Source: Candidatus Mediterraneibacter quadrami (lineage in GTDB: Bacteria; Bacillota; Clostridia; Lachnospirales; Lachnospiraceae). Taken from it: a DNA stretch of 43,107 bases. Below the pieces are notes generated by a model, which was given only the letters and a program-made list of their open reading frames with translations, did not search any database and was not told the DNA's origin. Positions 35,319-43,107 of the stretch are shown here, piece by piece (position 1 is the first letter of the stretch; each line of letters starts with the position of its first letter). The stretch is taken from assembly GCA_019120575.1 (NCBI GenBank), contig DWUU01000020.1, forward strand, positions 1 to 43,107. The letters run 5' to 3'. The position numbers and the translations under genes are program-made.

Positions 35319-36250
35319 TCATCCTCTTCTCTGTAAAATAACGCCTTCACGAACGCTTCGGAATCAAATTTCTGAAGATCGTCAATGGTCTCGCCTACGC
35401 CGATGAATTTCACCGGGATCCCGAGTTCCGCCTGGATCGCCACTGCGATCCCGCCTTTTGCCGTCCCGTCCATCTTCGTCAGGATCACGCCGGTAATATC
35501 GGCCGCCTCATTGAATTCTCTGGCCTGGGCCAGCGCATTCTGCCCGGTCGTTGCATCCAGTACGACCAGCGTCTCGCGGAATGCCTCGGGATATTCCCGG
35601 TCAATGACCCGGTTAATCTTCTTCAGTTCTTCCATCAGGTTCTTTTTGTTATGGAGGCGCCCCGCCGTATCACAGAGGAGCACATCCGCCTTTCTGGCCT
35701 TTGCCGCCGCAACGGCATCATAGACCACAGCCGCCGGATCAGCGCCTTCCTGTCCGCCGATCATATCCACGCCTGCACGGTCCGCCCACTCCCGGAGCTG
35801 CTCGCCTGCTGCCGCGCGGAATGTATCCGCAGCGGCGATCACGACTTTCCTCCCCTGGCTCTTCAGCTTTCCTGCAAGTTTACCGATGGTGGTCGTCTTG
35901 CCTACGCCGTTCACACCGATCACAAATACCACGGAAGTCCGCTCCTCGAACTCATAGGCGGTCTCGCCCACATCCATCTGCTCCCGGATGCTGTCAATCA
36001 GAAGCTGTCTGCAGTCCGCAGGTTCTTTGATATGCTGTTCCTTTACTTTGCGCTTCAGGTCCTCAAGGATCTGATCCGTCGCACGGACGCCCAGATCTCC
36101 CATGATCAGCGTTTCTTCAAGCTCTTCATAGAAGTCGTCGTCAATATTGGAAAATCCGTGGAATATACTGTCCATCCCGGATACGATGCTGTCTCTCGTC
36201 TTTGCGAGTCCGGATACAAGCCGCTTAAAAAAGCCTTTTTTCTCTTCCAT
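35315..36250 (-). CDS. ftsY: Signal recognition particle receptor FtsY
   Basis: The SRP receptor GTPase brings ribosomes making membrane proteins to the Sec channel. The 311 residues consist of an N-terminal helix bundle (about 1-95) and the G domain with G1 [16 protein letters not shown] (about 113-128), CDTAGRLHN, and [12 protein letters not shown]. The acidic A domain of enteric FtsY is missing, as is usual in Firmicutes. It starts six bases after smc and overlaps ilvA by four bases. Ffs RNA and ffh are not in this window. Confidence 0.96.
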   Translation of the reverse strand: MEEKKGFFKRLVSGLAKTRDSIVSGMDSIFHGFSNIDDDFYEELEETLIMGDLGVRATDQILEDLKRKVKEQHIKEPADCRQLLIDSIREQMDVGETAYEFEERTSVVFVIGVNGVGKTTTIGKLAGKLKSQGRKVVIAAADTFRAAAGEQLREWADRAGVDMIGGQEGADPAAVVYDAVAAAKARKADVLLCDTAGRLHNKKNLMEELKKINRVIDREYPEAFRETLVVLDATTGQNALAQAREFNEAADITGVILTKMDGTAKGGIAVAIQAELGIPVKFIGVGETIDDLQKFDSEAFVKALFYREEDE

Positions 36251-36256
36251 CTCTTC

Positions 36257-39200
36257 TCATCCTTTCTCCTGCTGATCCAGTTCTTTCTCCAGAAGATCCA
36301 CAGAAACCAGCGTGGATATTCCTTTTTCCTGCATGGTGATGCCGTACAGACGGTCTGCGGAAGACATAGTCCCCCTTCTGTGCGTGATCACGATGAACTG
36401 GGTATATTTTGTCAGTTTATGGAGATACTGTGCAAACCGGTCCACGTTATTGTCGTCGAGCGCCGCCTCGATCTCATCCAGGAGACAGAAAGGCGAAGGT
36501 TTCAGATTCTGGATCGCAAACAGGAGCGAGATGGCGGTCAGCGCCTTCTCTCCTCCTGAAAGCTGCATCATATTCTGCAGTTTCTTGCCCGGCGGCTGCG
36601 CGATGATCCGCACCCCTGCCTCCAGGATGTCTTCATCCTCCATCAGTTCCAGCGTTCCCTTGCCGCCGCCGAAAAGTTCTCTGAAGACCACATTGAATTC
36701 GTCCGCGATCCGCCTGAACTGCTCCGCGAACTGTTTGCGCATGGCCTCATCCAGTTCGGCGATGATCTGCACCAGCGTCGCTTCCGCCTCCACAAGGTCA
36801 TCGTGCTGGTTCTTCAGGAAGCCGTACCGCTCGGATACATTTTTATAATCCTCAATGGCATTTACATTAACGTTTCCAAGCCCTCTTATCTCGCTCTTGA
36901 GCGTCTGGATCTGCTTCTTCATATAAGCCAGATCCGTCAGGTTCACATCCCGTAGTTCCATTGCCCGGTTAAATGTGATCTCGTACTCTTCCCACATATA
37001 ATTGATCTGCTTTTCTGAAGCGGATTCATAGGATTCTTTCTGACTGTTCAGGCGGAAGCATTCTTTATCCAGCGCGGCAATATGATTTGACAGTTCTTCC
37101 CGCATTTTCAGGAAATCCTTGTGCTTCCGGTTCAGTTCATCCCGCTTTCGGGTATGGGCCTCGATCTCCTGGCCGATCTCTTTAAAGAGTTCCGCCGAAT
37201 CCTCGATCGTTTTCCGGAGTTCCAGGATCTTCTCCTCTTTCTCCCGGATCTCACCGGATGCCTGGTCTTTATTTTCATCCAGTTCTTTCAGCTCGGCCCT
37301 CAACTTTTCAGTCTCTTCACCGATACGGGAAATATTTTCCTCGACAAACGCATGCTGCTGCTCAAATCCTGCCAGTGCCAGATGCACTTTCTCTGAGGCT
37401 TTGAGCTGCTCGCCCTCTTCCTCTTTTTCCGCATCCAGCGCCCGCTGGAGTTCTGTGATCGTCCGCCCCAGTTCTCCTTCCAGGTTCTCCGACGTCTCCA
37501 GTTCCATCTGGATCGACTCTTCATTCTCGGCGATCCGCTGCAGCTCGCGCTCCAGTTCCGCCTGTTCGCCGGTGAACCGGTCGCTTCGCTCTTTTGCCTC
37601 CCTGAGCCGGATCTGCGTCTGCTCCACATTCATCTTTTCCGTATTTTCCTGGACAGAAGCCTGACGCAGTTCTTTCTGGATCTCGTCGACCGCACTGTAA
37701 CAGGCCGCACGCCTGCTCTTCACGGCATTCACATCCTGTTCCAGCTCATCCATGTCTTTTTTAAGCATGGCGACCGTCTTCTCGAATTCCTCGATCTCAC
37801 GGCGGCGGCTCAGCAGGTTGCTGGAATTCTTAAATGCGCCGCCGGTCATGGATCCGCCCGGATTGATCAGTTCGCCCTCCAGCGTCACCAGGCGGAGGGA
37901 CTGCCGGTATTTCCGGGAGATCCGGATGCCGTCGTCAATATTTTTTACAACAATGGTCCGGCCAAGAAGCTGTCCGGCCAGATCTTCAAACCGCTTTTCC
38001 ACATGGACCAGCGTATTCGCAAGGCCGATCACGCCCGGTTCGTTCAGCGCCTCAGGCGTGCGAAGGCCGCCGGATGCGTGCATGCCGGTAAGAGGCAGGA
38101 ATGTGGCGCGGCCGAATTTGTTCTGTTTCAGAAATGCAATCATCCGCTTGGCGGTCTCCTCATTATCCGTAACGATGTTCTGGATGCTGCCGCCCAGCGC
38201 CGTCTCAATGGCGATCTCATATTCTTTATCCGTCTTGATAATATCGGCCACAACCCCGATCAGGCCTTTTTCTTTATCCCGGTTCGCCATGACCCTGCGG
38301 ATGCTGTTCCCGTACCCGTCATAGCGTTCTGTAATGTTCTTCAGGGATTCCAGACGTGAAGACTCCCGGTGGTATGCGGTCTGTCCGATCCGGAGCTTCT
38401 CCTGTTTTTCATCCAGTTCCTTCTGAAAAGCCTCGATCTTCTGTTCATTTTCCGCGATCTGCTCATTGTAGGAGCGGATCGTTTCACGGACCTTCTGCAG
38501 TTCGTCCTCGTACTCTTCCAGCCGCTGGAACAGACGTTTCGCCTCCTCCGTGACCTCGCGGATATTTTCCGCCAGTTCTTCTTTCCTTGAGCGAATCTGC
38601 TCTTTTGACGTATCGTAGTGCTGGATCTTGGCTTTTGTTGAGGCACGGCTTCCGAGGAGGTCCATGATCTCCTGCTTCTTCTCTTCGATCCGGCCCGTAT
38701 GCTCCGCGATCCGCGTCTGAACGCTGATCAGTGCGTTTTTCGCCTCTGTATCCCGTGCTTCGGCGTCCCTTAACTTCTCCCGGAGCTCTTTTTTCTCATT
38801 CTCCAGCGCCTGTATCTGCGCATCCCGGGCCTCGATCTCCGCATGGATCACATTGGCGCGGCTGCCGTAATGCTCATCGTTCATCCGGGCCGTGTTGATC
38901 TGCTCTTTCAGGACATTGATTCGGCCTTCCAGCTGCTGCTTCAGAAGATTCGTCTCATTGAGCTGGTTTTTTGCCGTCTCGATCTCCAGATCAATCTGTT
39001 CCACCTCTTCCTCGATGGCCTCGTATTCCGCCTTCATCTCGTCATACCGGCTGCGGGAATCACTCAGTTCCTCATCCGCCGCGGAATACTTTTCTTCCAG
39101 ATCCGTGATCTTCTCCCGCAGACGTTCCTCCTCAAGAAGGAACATATTGATATCGTAAGTCTTCAGTTCTTCTTTTTTCTTCAAATACTCTTTTGCGGTC

Positions 39201-39829
39201 TCCGACTGCTTTTCCAGAGGCCCCAGCTGCTTTTCCAGTTCTTTCAGGATATCGTTCACGCGGGTCAGGTTCATCCGCTCCTCTTCAAGCTTGCGCACCG
39301 AGAGATTCTTCCTGCGCTTGAACTTGACGATCCCGGCCGCCTCGTCAAAAAGCTCGCGGCGCTCCTCCGGTTTGCCGCTCAGGATCTTATCGATCTGTCC
39401 CTGACCGATGATCGAATATCCTTCTTTACCGATGCCGGTATCATAGAACATTTCATTAATATCTTTCAGACGGCACGCCGCCCCGTTGATCAGATATTCG
39501 CTTTCCCCGGAGCGGTACAGCTTGCGGGTCACCGTCACTTCTTCAAAATCAACCGGGAGCTTATGGTCCGAATTGTCCAGTGTGATGGCCACAGACGCGT
39601 AACTTAAGGGCTTGCGGTTCTCTGTTCCGGAGAAAATAACATCCTGCATACTGCCGCCGCGCAGCTGCTTCACGCGCTGTTCGCCAAGCACCCACCGCAC
39701 CGCGTCCGCCACATTGCTCTTACCGCTTCCATTCGGTCCGACAATGCCGGTGATCCCGTTATGAAAATCAAACTTTATCCTGTTGGCAAAGGACTTAAAT
39801 CCCTGCACCTCAATACTCTTTAAGTACAT
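36257..39829 (-). CDS. smc: Chromosome segregation protein SMC
   Basis: This condensin ATPase loops and organises the chromosome. The 1190 residues have the N-terminal Walker [10 protein letters not shown] (31-39), coiled coil (about 170-500), the hinge (about 505-650, [14 protein letters not shown] and [11 protein letters not shown]), a second coil, and the C-terminal signature [12 protein letters not shown] with Walker [14 protein letters not shown]. This is full length. The first 20 bases overlap the rnc 3' end, and the ftsY gene follows by six bases, the usual Firmicute order rnc-smc-ftsY. ScpA and ScpB are not encoded nearby. Confidence 0.98.
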   Translation of the reverse strand: MYLKSIEVQGFKSFANRIKFDFHNGITGIVGPNGSGKSNVADAVRWVLGEQRVKQLRGGSMQDVIFSGTENRKPLSYASVAITLDNSDHKLPVDFEEVTVTRKLYRSGESEYLINGAACRLKDINEMFYDTGIGKEGYSIIGQGQIDKILSGKPEERRELFDEAAGIVKFKRRKNLSVRKLEEERMNLTRVNDILKELEKQLGPLEKQSETAKEYLKKKEELKTYDINMFLLEEERLREKITDLEEKYSAADEELSDSRSRYDEMKAEYEAIEEEVEQIDLEIETAKNQLNETNLLKQQLEGRINVLKEQINTARMNDEHYGSRANVIHAEIEARDAQIQALENEKKELREKLRDAEARDTEAKNALISVQTRIAEHTGRIEEKKQEIMDLLGSRASTKAKIQHYDTSKEQIRSRKEELAENIREVTEEAKRLFQRLEEYEDELQKVRETIRSYNEQIAENEQKIEAFQKELDEKQEKLRIGQTAYHRESSRLESLKNITERYDGYGNSIRRVMANRDKEKGLIGVVADIIKTDKEYEIAIETALGGSIQNIVTDNEETAKRMIAFLKQNKFGRATFLPLTGMHASGGLRTPEALNEPGVIGLANTLVHVEKRFEDLAGQLLGRTIVVKNIDDGIRISRKYRQSLRLVTLEGELINPGGSMTGGAFKNSSNLLSRRREIEEFEKTVAMLKKDMDELEQDVNAVKSRRAACYSAVDEIQKELRQASVQENTEKMNVEQTQIRLREAKERSDRFTGEQAELERELQRIAENEESIQMELETSENLEGELGRTITELQRALDAEKEEEGEQLKASEKVHLALAGFEQQHAFVEENISRIGEETEKLRAELKELDENKDQASGEIREKEEKILELRKTIEDSAELFKEIGQEIEAHTRKRDELNRKHKDFLKMREELSNHIAALDKECFRLNSQKESYESASEKQINYMWEEYEITFNRAMELRDVNLTDLAYMKKQIQTLKSEIRGLGNVNVNAIEDYKNVSERYGFLKNQHDDLVEAEATLVQIIAELDEAMRKQFAEQFRRIADEFNVVFRELFGGGKGTLELMEDEDILEAGVRIIAQPPGKKLQNMMQLSGGEKALTAISLLFAIQNLKPSPFCLLDEIEAALDDNNVDRFAQYLHKLTKYTQFIVITHRRGTMSSADRLYGITMQEKGISTLVSVDLLEKELDQQEKG

Positions 39830-40538
39830 ACATTCCCTGCTTTGTCTCTTTTTTTCGCAGCTTTAAGATCGCCCGGTATGCCGCCTGCTGCTCGGCGGCT
39901 TTTTTCGTCCGTCCTTTTCCCTCGCCGTATGCCCGGTCGCCGATCAGGACTTCCACATAAAACGACTTGTCATGGTCCGGCCCCTCTTCTCCGGTCAGCC
40001 GGTATGAGATGGTCCCTGCCTTCATTCCCTGAACCATTTCCTGAAGGATAGTTTTACTATCATAAAAGAGCTTTTTATCTTCAAGATCCGTCAGAACGAA
40101 CCGGTGTATAAACTCTTTTGCACTAGTAAAACCACCATCCAGATAAACCGCGCCGATCAGCGCCTCCATGGCATCCGATGTCACAGAATCCCTGTGGCGT
40201 CCGCCGGTCGCCTCCTCGCCTTTTCCAAGCAGAAGATAATCACCGAGTCCGATATCTCTGGCGCACAGGGCCAGCGAAGGCTCGCACACCATGCTCGCCC
40301 TTGTCTTTGTCAGCTCCCCCTCCGGGGTGTGGGGCGAATTCAGATACAGATATTCACTGGAAACCAGTTCCAGCACGGCGTCCCCCAGAAACTCCAGCCG
40401 CTCGTTGCACCGGTACTTCGGAAGATGCTTTTCATTTGTATAGGAACTGTGCATAAGCGCCTGTTTCAGAAGGGACGGATCTCTGAATGTATATCCGATT
40501 TTCTTCTCCAGTTCCTTTAACCTGTTTTCAACTGTCAT
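39810..40538 (-). CDS. rnc: Ribonuclease III
   Basis: It cuts double-stranded RNA, including rRNA precursors. From the start at 40538 it is 242 residues: the RNase III domain with signature NERLEFLGDAVLELV (45-59) and the later acidic residues DAMEALIGAVYLDGG, then a C-terminal dsRNA-binding domain (about 165-235, with GKGRTKKAAEQQAAYRA). The start was chosen because CGGAGAAGAG lies nine bases upstream; a frame 36 bases longer lacks a site. It overlaps smc by 20 bases. A terminator lies between acpP and this gene, yet no clear promoter was found, so partial read-through is likely. Confidence 0.96.
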   Translation of the reverse strand: MTVENRLKELEKKIGYTFRDPSLLKQALMHSSYTNEKHLPKYRCNERLEFLGDAVLELVSSEYLYLNSPHTPEGELTKTRASMVCEPSLALCARDIGLGDYLLLGKGEEATGGRHRDSVTSDAMEALIGAVYLDGGFTSAKEFIHRFVLTDLEDKKLFYDSKTILQEMVQGMKAGTISYRLTGEEGPDHDKSFYVEVLIGDRAYGEGKGRTKKAAEQQAAYRAILKLRKKETKQGMYVLKEY

Positions 40539-40580
40539 ATTACTCTTCTCCGATTTTACCACAGATTTACACATTAAAAC

Positions 40581-40604
40581 GAAAAAGCCCGAAGGGGCTT
40601 TTTC
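40581..40604 (-). terminator. Intrinsic terminator after acpP
   Basis: AAAAAGCCC (40582-40590) pairs with GGGCTTTTT (40595-40603) around GAAG, so on the minus strand a nine-base stem leads into TTTTTCGTTTT. It lies about 22 bases after the acpP stop. Confidence 0.8.
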
Positions 40605-40625
40605 GCACGGCTCAACCTGATATCT

Positions 40626-40862
40626 TTATTTGTTGTCTACAGCTTTTTTGATCTGGTCAACGGCATCCTGAACCGTTACAATCTTCTCTGCCTCGTCATT
40701 GTCAATCTCGATGTCAAACTCTTCCTCGATCCCCATGATGATCTGGAAAATATCCAGTGAATCCGCGCCCAGATCGTCCACAAATGTTGTCTCCGGTTTT
40801 ATCTCGTCTTTCTGTACATTGAGCACGTCCACAATAATGTCCTGAAGTTTTTCAAATTCCAT
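40626..40862 (-). CDS. acpP: Acyl carrier protein
   Basis: This small acidic protein carries fatty acyl chains on a phosphopantetheine arm. The 78 residues have the attachment site Ser35 in DLGADSLD and the helix after it (IFQIIMGIEEEFDIEI). The start at 40862 follows AAGGAGG with eight bases spacing; a frame seven codons longer starts within the plsX end and is less likely. It is 13 bases after plsX, the enzyme that draws on acyl-ACP, and has its own terminator. Confidence 0.97.
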   Translation of the reverse strand: MEFEKLQDIIVDVLNVQKDEIKPETTFVDDLGADSLDIFQIIMGIEEEFDIEIDNDEAEKIVTVQDAVDQIKKAVDNK

Positions 40863-40875
40863 ATTAAAGTCCTCC

Positions 40876-41901
40876 TTATTCATTCCCTTTATTCTGTTCT
40901 TCCTGTATTGCCGCCCTGATCTTCCCGTTGATCTGCTGTTCCTTAAATGTCACGCACTGGAAGATCGAGTTGCAGACTTCTTTCGCATCGGAACTGCCGT
41001 GCGTCTTAACGACCAGGCCGTTCAGTCCGAGCATCGGCGCTCCGCCGTACTCGCTGGCGTCGAAATCTTTCATTACATTTTTCAGCGCCGGCTTCACAAG
41101 CAGGCCGCCGATCTTGCTCCGAAGGTTGGTCATCATTCCCTGCTTCATTTTCCTGAGCAGCGCGCCTCCGACTCCCTCGTAAAGCTTGAGGATCACATTT
41201 CCCACAAACGCCTCGCAGACGATCACATCCGCCATCCCGTAAGGGATATCCCTTGCCTCTACGCTTCCGATGAAGTTGATGTCCTTACATGCCTTCAGAA
41301 GCGGGAACGTCTCTTTTACAAGCGCGTTGCCCTTTTCTTCCTCCGCACCGATATTGACGATGCCGACGGTGGGATTTTTTTTGCCCACCACACTTTCCAT
41401 ATAGATGGAGCCCATCCTTGCGAACTGTACCAGATGGGACGGACGTGCGTCAACATTCGCGCCGCAGTCGATCAGAAGCGACATTCCCTTAAGCGTCGGA
41501 AACAGGGGTGCCAGCGGCGGCCGTTCCACGCCTTTGATCCGGCCGACAAGAACCTGTCCCCCGACGAGGACCGCCCCCGTGCTTCCGGCCGAGACGAATG
41601 CATCCGCCTCACCGTTCTTCACCATCTTCATTGCAACCACGATCGAGGAATCTTTCTTCCCTCTGATGGCTTTCACCGGCGGTTCCGCCGTCTCAATGAC
41701 CTCGGTGGCATTCACGATGCGGATCTGTTCGCCGGGATATTTATATTTTGCCAGCTCGCTTTTGATCACATCTTCGCGTCCTGTCAGCAGAATCTGAATG
41801 TCTTTTCTCTGCTGTACGGCCTGAACCGCGCCCTTGACTGTCTCGACCGGGGCGTTGTCCCCGCCCATAGCGTCCAGAGCGACTCTCGTAATCTCAGACA
41901 T
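40876..41901 (-). CDS. plsX: Phosphate acyltransferase
   Basis: It makes acyl phosphate from acyl-ACP, the donor for PlsY. The 341 residues start at MSEITRVALDAMGGDNAP, after TTAGGAGGAG; a longer frame adds 26 residues without a ribosome site. Motifs include SAGSTGAVLVGG, RPPLAPLFPTL, NVDARPSHLVQFARMGS, VCEAFVGNVILKLYEG and the C-terminal GAPMLGLNG. No FapR-type palindrome was recognised upstream. acpP follows 13 bases later. Together with plsY and gpsA in this window it completes the route to lysophosphatidic acid. Confidence 0.97.
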   Translation of the reverse strand: MSEITRVALDAMGGDNAPVETVKGAVQAVQQRKDIQILLTGREDVIKSELAKYKYPGEQIRIVNATEVIETAEPPVKAIRGKKDSSIVVAMKMVKNGEADAFVSAGSTGAVLVGGQVLVGRIKGVERPPLAPLFPTLKGMSLLIDCGANVDARPSHLVQFARMGSIYMESVVGKKNPTVGIVNIGAEEEKGNALVKETFPLLKACKDINFIGSVEARDIPYGMADVIVCEAFVGNVILKLYEGVGGALLRKMKQGMMTNLRSKIGGLLVKPALKNVMKDFDASEYGGAPMLGLNGLVVKTHGSSDAKEVCNSIFQCVTFKEQQINGKIRAAIQEEQNKGNE

Positions 41902-41929
41902 TATATCTCCTCCTAACACTACTGAACTC

Positions 41930-41958
41930 ATTCTACTGGAAAACATTATAAAAATCAA
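41930..41958 (-). promoter_or_regulatory. Putative sigma-A promoter of plsX-acpP
   Basis: On the minus strand TTGATT (41958-41953) and TAGAAT (41935-41930) are 17 bases apart. It starts right after the rpmF terminator, so plsX can be transcribed separately from rpmF. Confidence 0.5.
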
Positions 41959-41959
41959 C

Positions 41960-41992
41960 AAAAAAAAGACGTAAAACACAAAGTTTTTACGC
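41960..41992 (-). terminator. Intrinsic terminator after rpmF
   Basis: On the minus strand GCGTAAAA (near 41991) pairs with TTTTACGT, with a loop of about eight bases and one G-U pair, followed by a CTTTTTTTT run. It lies about 20 bases after the rpmF stop and separates the ribosomal protein gene from plsX. Confidence 0.75.
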
Positions 41993-42012
41993 CTTTTATC
42001 TGTGCATTTTTA

Positions 42013-42192
42013 TTAGTCAACAGACACGATCTCACGCTTGTTGTAAGAGCCGCATGCCTTGCATACACGGTGGGGCATCATAAGAGCGCCGCACTTGCTG
42101 CACTTTACAAGGTTCGGAGCGCTCATCTTCCAGTTTGCTCTTCTCTTGTCTCTTCTTGCTTTTGAAGATTTATTCTTTGGACAGATTGACAT
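42013..42192 (-). CDS. rpmF: 50S ribosomal protein L32
   Basis: A 59-residue ribosomal protein, shorter than most recognised genes, found by translating the gap between plsX and DUF177. It starts MSICPKNKSSKARRDKRRAN and has a zinc ribbon with Cys31, Cys34, Cys44 and Cys47 (CSKC and CKAC), so it is the zinc-containing form, not the Cys-free paralogue used under zinc shortage. AAGGAGGTG lies six bases before the ATG, in the last codons of the DUF177 gene. The terminator follows within about 20 bases. Confidence 0.97.
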   Translation of the reverse strand: MSICPKNKSSKARRDKRRANWKMSAPNLVKCSKCGALMMPHRVCKACGSYNKREIVSVD

Positions 42193-42195
42193 AGG

Positions 42196-42723
42196 TTACA
42201 CCTCCTTAAAATTCTTAAATAAGTCACGGACAACTGACATTCTTGGATCAAGCCCCGGATCCTCACAGTCACAGGACCCCGTATTCAGGTTCCGGCCGCA
42301 CACCGGGCAAAGACCTTTACAGTCCCCGCGGCAGAGCACTTTCTCCGGCCACCCTGACAAAATATCTTTGAAAAGCATTTTGTCCACGTCAAGATGATAT
42401 CCGTCAATAAAATTTGATTCATCCAGCTCCTCTGTCAGTTCTGCGTCGGAGAGACCTAAGTCCACATGCTTTGTGCTGTTGATAACAAACTCATGTTTCA
42501 CATCGTCCAGGCATCTGTCACAGGGGATCTCTACTGTCAGTCTGGTATCAGCCTGAATGTTCAGTTCCTTCCCTTTAATGAATTCCACCCGGACATGAAC
42601 CGGCTCACTGTTTACGACCGGATAATCTCCGGATTTCAGACGGATCACATCCATCGTGAGCGGCACCGTCTCCTCAACTGTCTTATGCTGGTCTGACAAA
42701 ACGTCTGATAGGTTAATTAACAT
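42196..42723 (-). CDS. DUF177 (YceD) family protein
   Basis: The 175-residue protein carries the family CDRCL motif (about 69-73) and a cysteine-rich C-terminal part (CRGDCKGLCPVCGRNLN, then CDCEDPGLDPRM), likely metal-binding. YceD proteins sit upstream of rpmF in most bacteria; a role in 23S rRNA or L32 maturation is suspected but not shown. Its last codons hold the rpmF ribosome site and its stop lies three bases before rpmF. A strong promoter precedes it. Confidence 0.93.
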   Translation of the reverse strand: MLINLSDVLSDQHKTVEETVPLTMDVIRLKSGDYPVVNSEPVHVRVEFIKGKELNIQADTRLTVEIPCDRCLDDVKHEFVINSTKHVDLGLSDAELTEELDESNFIDGYHLDVDKMLFKDILSGWPEKVLCRGDCKGLCPVCGRNLNTGSCDCEDPGLDPRMSVVRDLFKNFKEV

Positions 42724-42751
42724 AGTTATTACTCCTATTCATACCTAGACT

Positions 42752-42779
42752 ATTATATCATGGAAAAACGGTTTGTCAA
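42752..42779 (-). promoter_or_regulatory. Sigma-A promoter of the DUF177-rpmF unit
   Basis: On the minus strand TTGACA (42779-42774) and TATAAT (42757-42752) match consensus exactly with a 16-base spacer, about 29 bases before the start. Confidence 0.8.
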
Positions 42780-42797
42780 CCACAAAATTATCCTCTT

Positions 42798-43107
42798 TTA
42801 CTGCTCCGTTACAGCTGTGATCTCCAGCGTGGACACGCTGTCTCCGTCCAGTCCGACCTTAAGCTCCGTATCACCTTTTTCATAGACCATTTCTGTGGCA
42901 GACTTTGAAGAAGGCTCACCGTAAGCTTCTGTCACCTCATCCTTTGTGCTGCCGATACTGATCCCTTCATCTGTGGAAACCGTATCATCCATAAATACAA
43001 CAGAAAGGACGTAATCTTTATCCTCTACCGGATAGGTCTTGAGCTGGAATCCCGGATAACTGTAGACCTTGTCAAGTCCTTCAAAAGCGCAGCTTTCAGA
43101 TTCAAAA
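42798..43107 (-). CDS. Partial gene of a putative secreted protein, C-terminal part
   Basis: An open frame of 102 residues runs to the window edge without a start; the first complete codon is at 43106. It shows SCAFEGLDKVYSYPGFQLKT, then YPVEDKDYVLSVVFMDDTV, EGISIGSTKDEVTEAYGEP and a final GDTELKVGLDGDSV. The STKDEVTEAYGEP part resembles the BLIP/SmpA-like fold that is common in Gram-positive lipoproteins. An ATG at 42992 would give only 64 residues and cuts through the conserved part, so the longer frame is preferred. Its N-terminus, which would decide on a signal peptide, lies outside. Confidence 0.75.
   Translation of the reverse strand, partial: FESESCAFEGLDKVYSYPGFQLKTYPVEDKDYVLSVVFMDDTVSTDEGISIGSTKDEVTEAYGEPSSKSATEMVYEKGDTELKVGLDGDSVSTLEITAVTEQ

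Noticed and set aside
40539..40580. Separate promoter for rnc
   Set aside because: A TAAAAT box exists but no credible -35 at 16-18 bases; read-through from acpP is as likely.
41902..41958. FapR or FabT operator before plsX
   Set aside because: No palindrome close enough to the known TTAGTACCTAGTCTAA-type or FabT sites.
1..43107. CRISPR array, tRNA or rRNA genes, insertion sequences or prophage
   Set aside because: None of the expected repeats, cloverleaf segments, transposase or integrase motifs were seen on either strand.

Overview
The window is chromosomal core DNA from a spore-forming member of the Firmicutes, most likely Lachnospiraceae or a close clostridial relative. The evidence is spoIVA behind a sigma-E type promoter, strong AAGGAGG ribosome sites, a class A type RNase P RNA, an NfnAB transhydrogenase, a Rex repressor next to a YdiF-like ABC-F gene, and the run DUF177-rpmF-plsX-acpP-rnc-smc-ftsY. 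Composition is moderate to slightly high GC. No transposase, integrase, phage gene, CRISPR array, tRNA or rRNA was seen. Most genes lie on the minus strand; the plus strand carries a nitroreductase gene, pyrBI, the ABC-F gene and prs.

Layout: 1-791 has no credible gene but is filled by three consecutive long imperfect palindromes (about 12-163, 218-441 and 442-785). 792-3232 (minus) is a DUF815 AAA+ ATPase downstream of pheA. 3402-5436 (plus) is a nitroreductase gene and pyrBI, closed by a strong terminator. 5489-7770 (minus) is nfnAB. 7834-14968 (minus) runs tepA, ftsK, fhs, folD and a membrane zinc-ribbon/TPR/chitobiase-like gene with short gaps or overlaps. 15096-17143 is yebC then metY. 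17229-21039 is rex, nnr, alr and mazF. 21182-23122 (plus) is the ABC-F gene, convergent with rnpB. 23498-26119 (minus) is a purine salvage set (pnp, mtaD) followed by rnhA.

26212-32138 (minus) is the gene order DUF512, der, plsY, gpsA, spoIVA. 32305-33489 (plus) is a long-form prs gene, which shares a two-way terminator with a DUF1653 gene. 33565-42723 (minus) is the large lipid, RNA and chromosome cluster: DUF177-rpmF, plsX-acpP, rnc-smc-ftsY, ilvA and DUF1653. A partial gene of a putative secreted protein runs off the right edge.

Functional links: plsX and plsY supply acyl phosphate and use it on the glycerol-3-phosphate made by GpsA, and AcpP carries the acyl chains. Fhs and FolD interconvert one-carbon folates. 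PNP and MtaD form an adenosine/inosine salvage pair. NfnAB and Rex both deal with the NAD(P)H state. FtsK, Smc and Der serve chromosome and ribosome upkeep.

Two observations stand out. First, the spoIVA ribosome site can pair over 15 bases with a segment just after the gpsA stop codon, with the sigma-E promoter lying between and over the arms. Read-through mRNA would mask the site while sigma-E mRNA would not. Second, the left end holds the array of long imperfect palindromes, whose nature is unknown. All coordinates, motif matches and pairings were read by eye, and no search or folding program was run.
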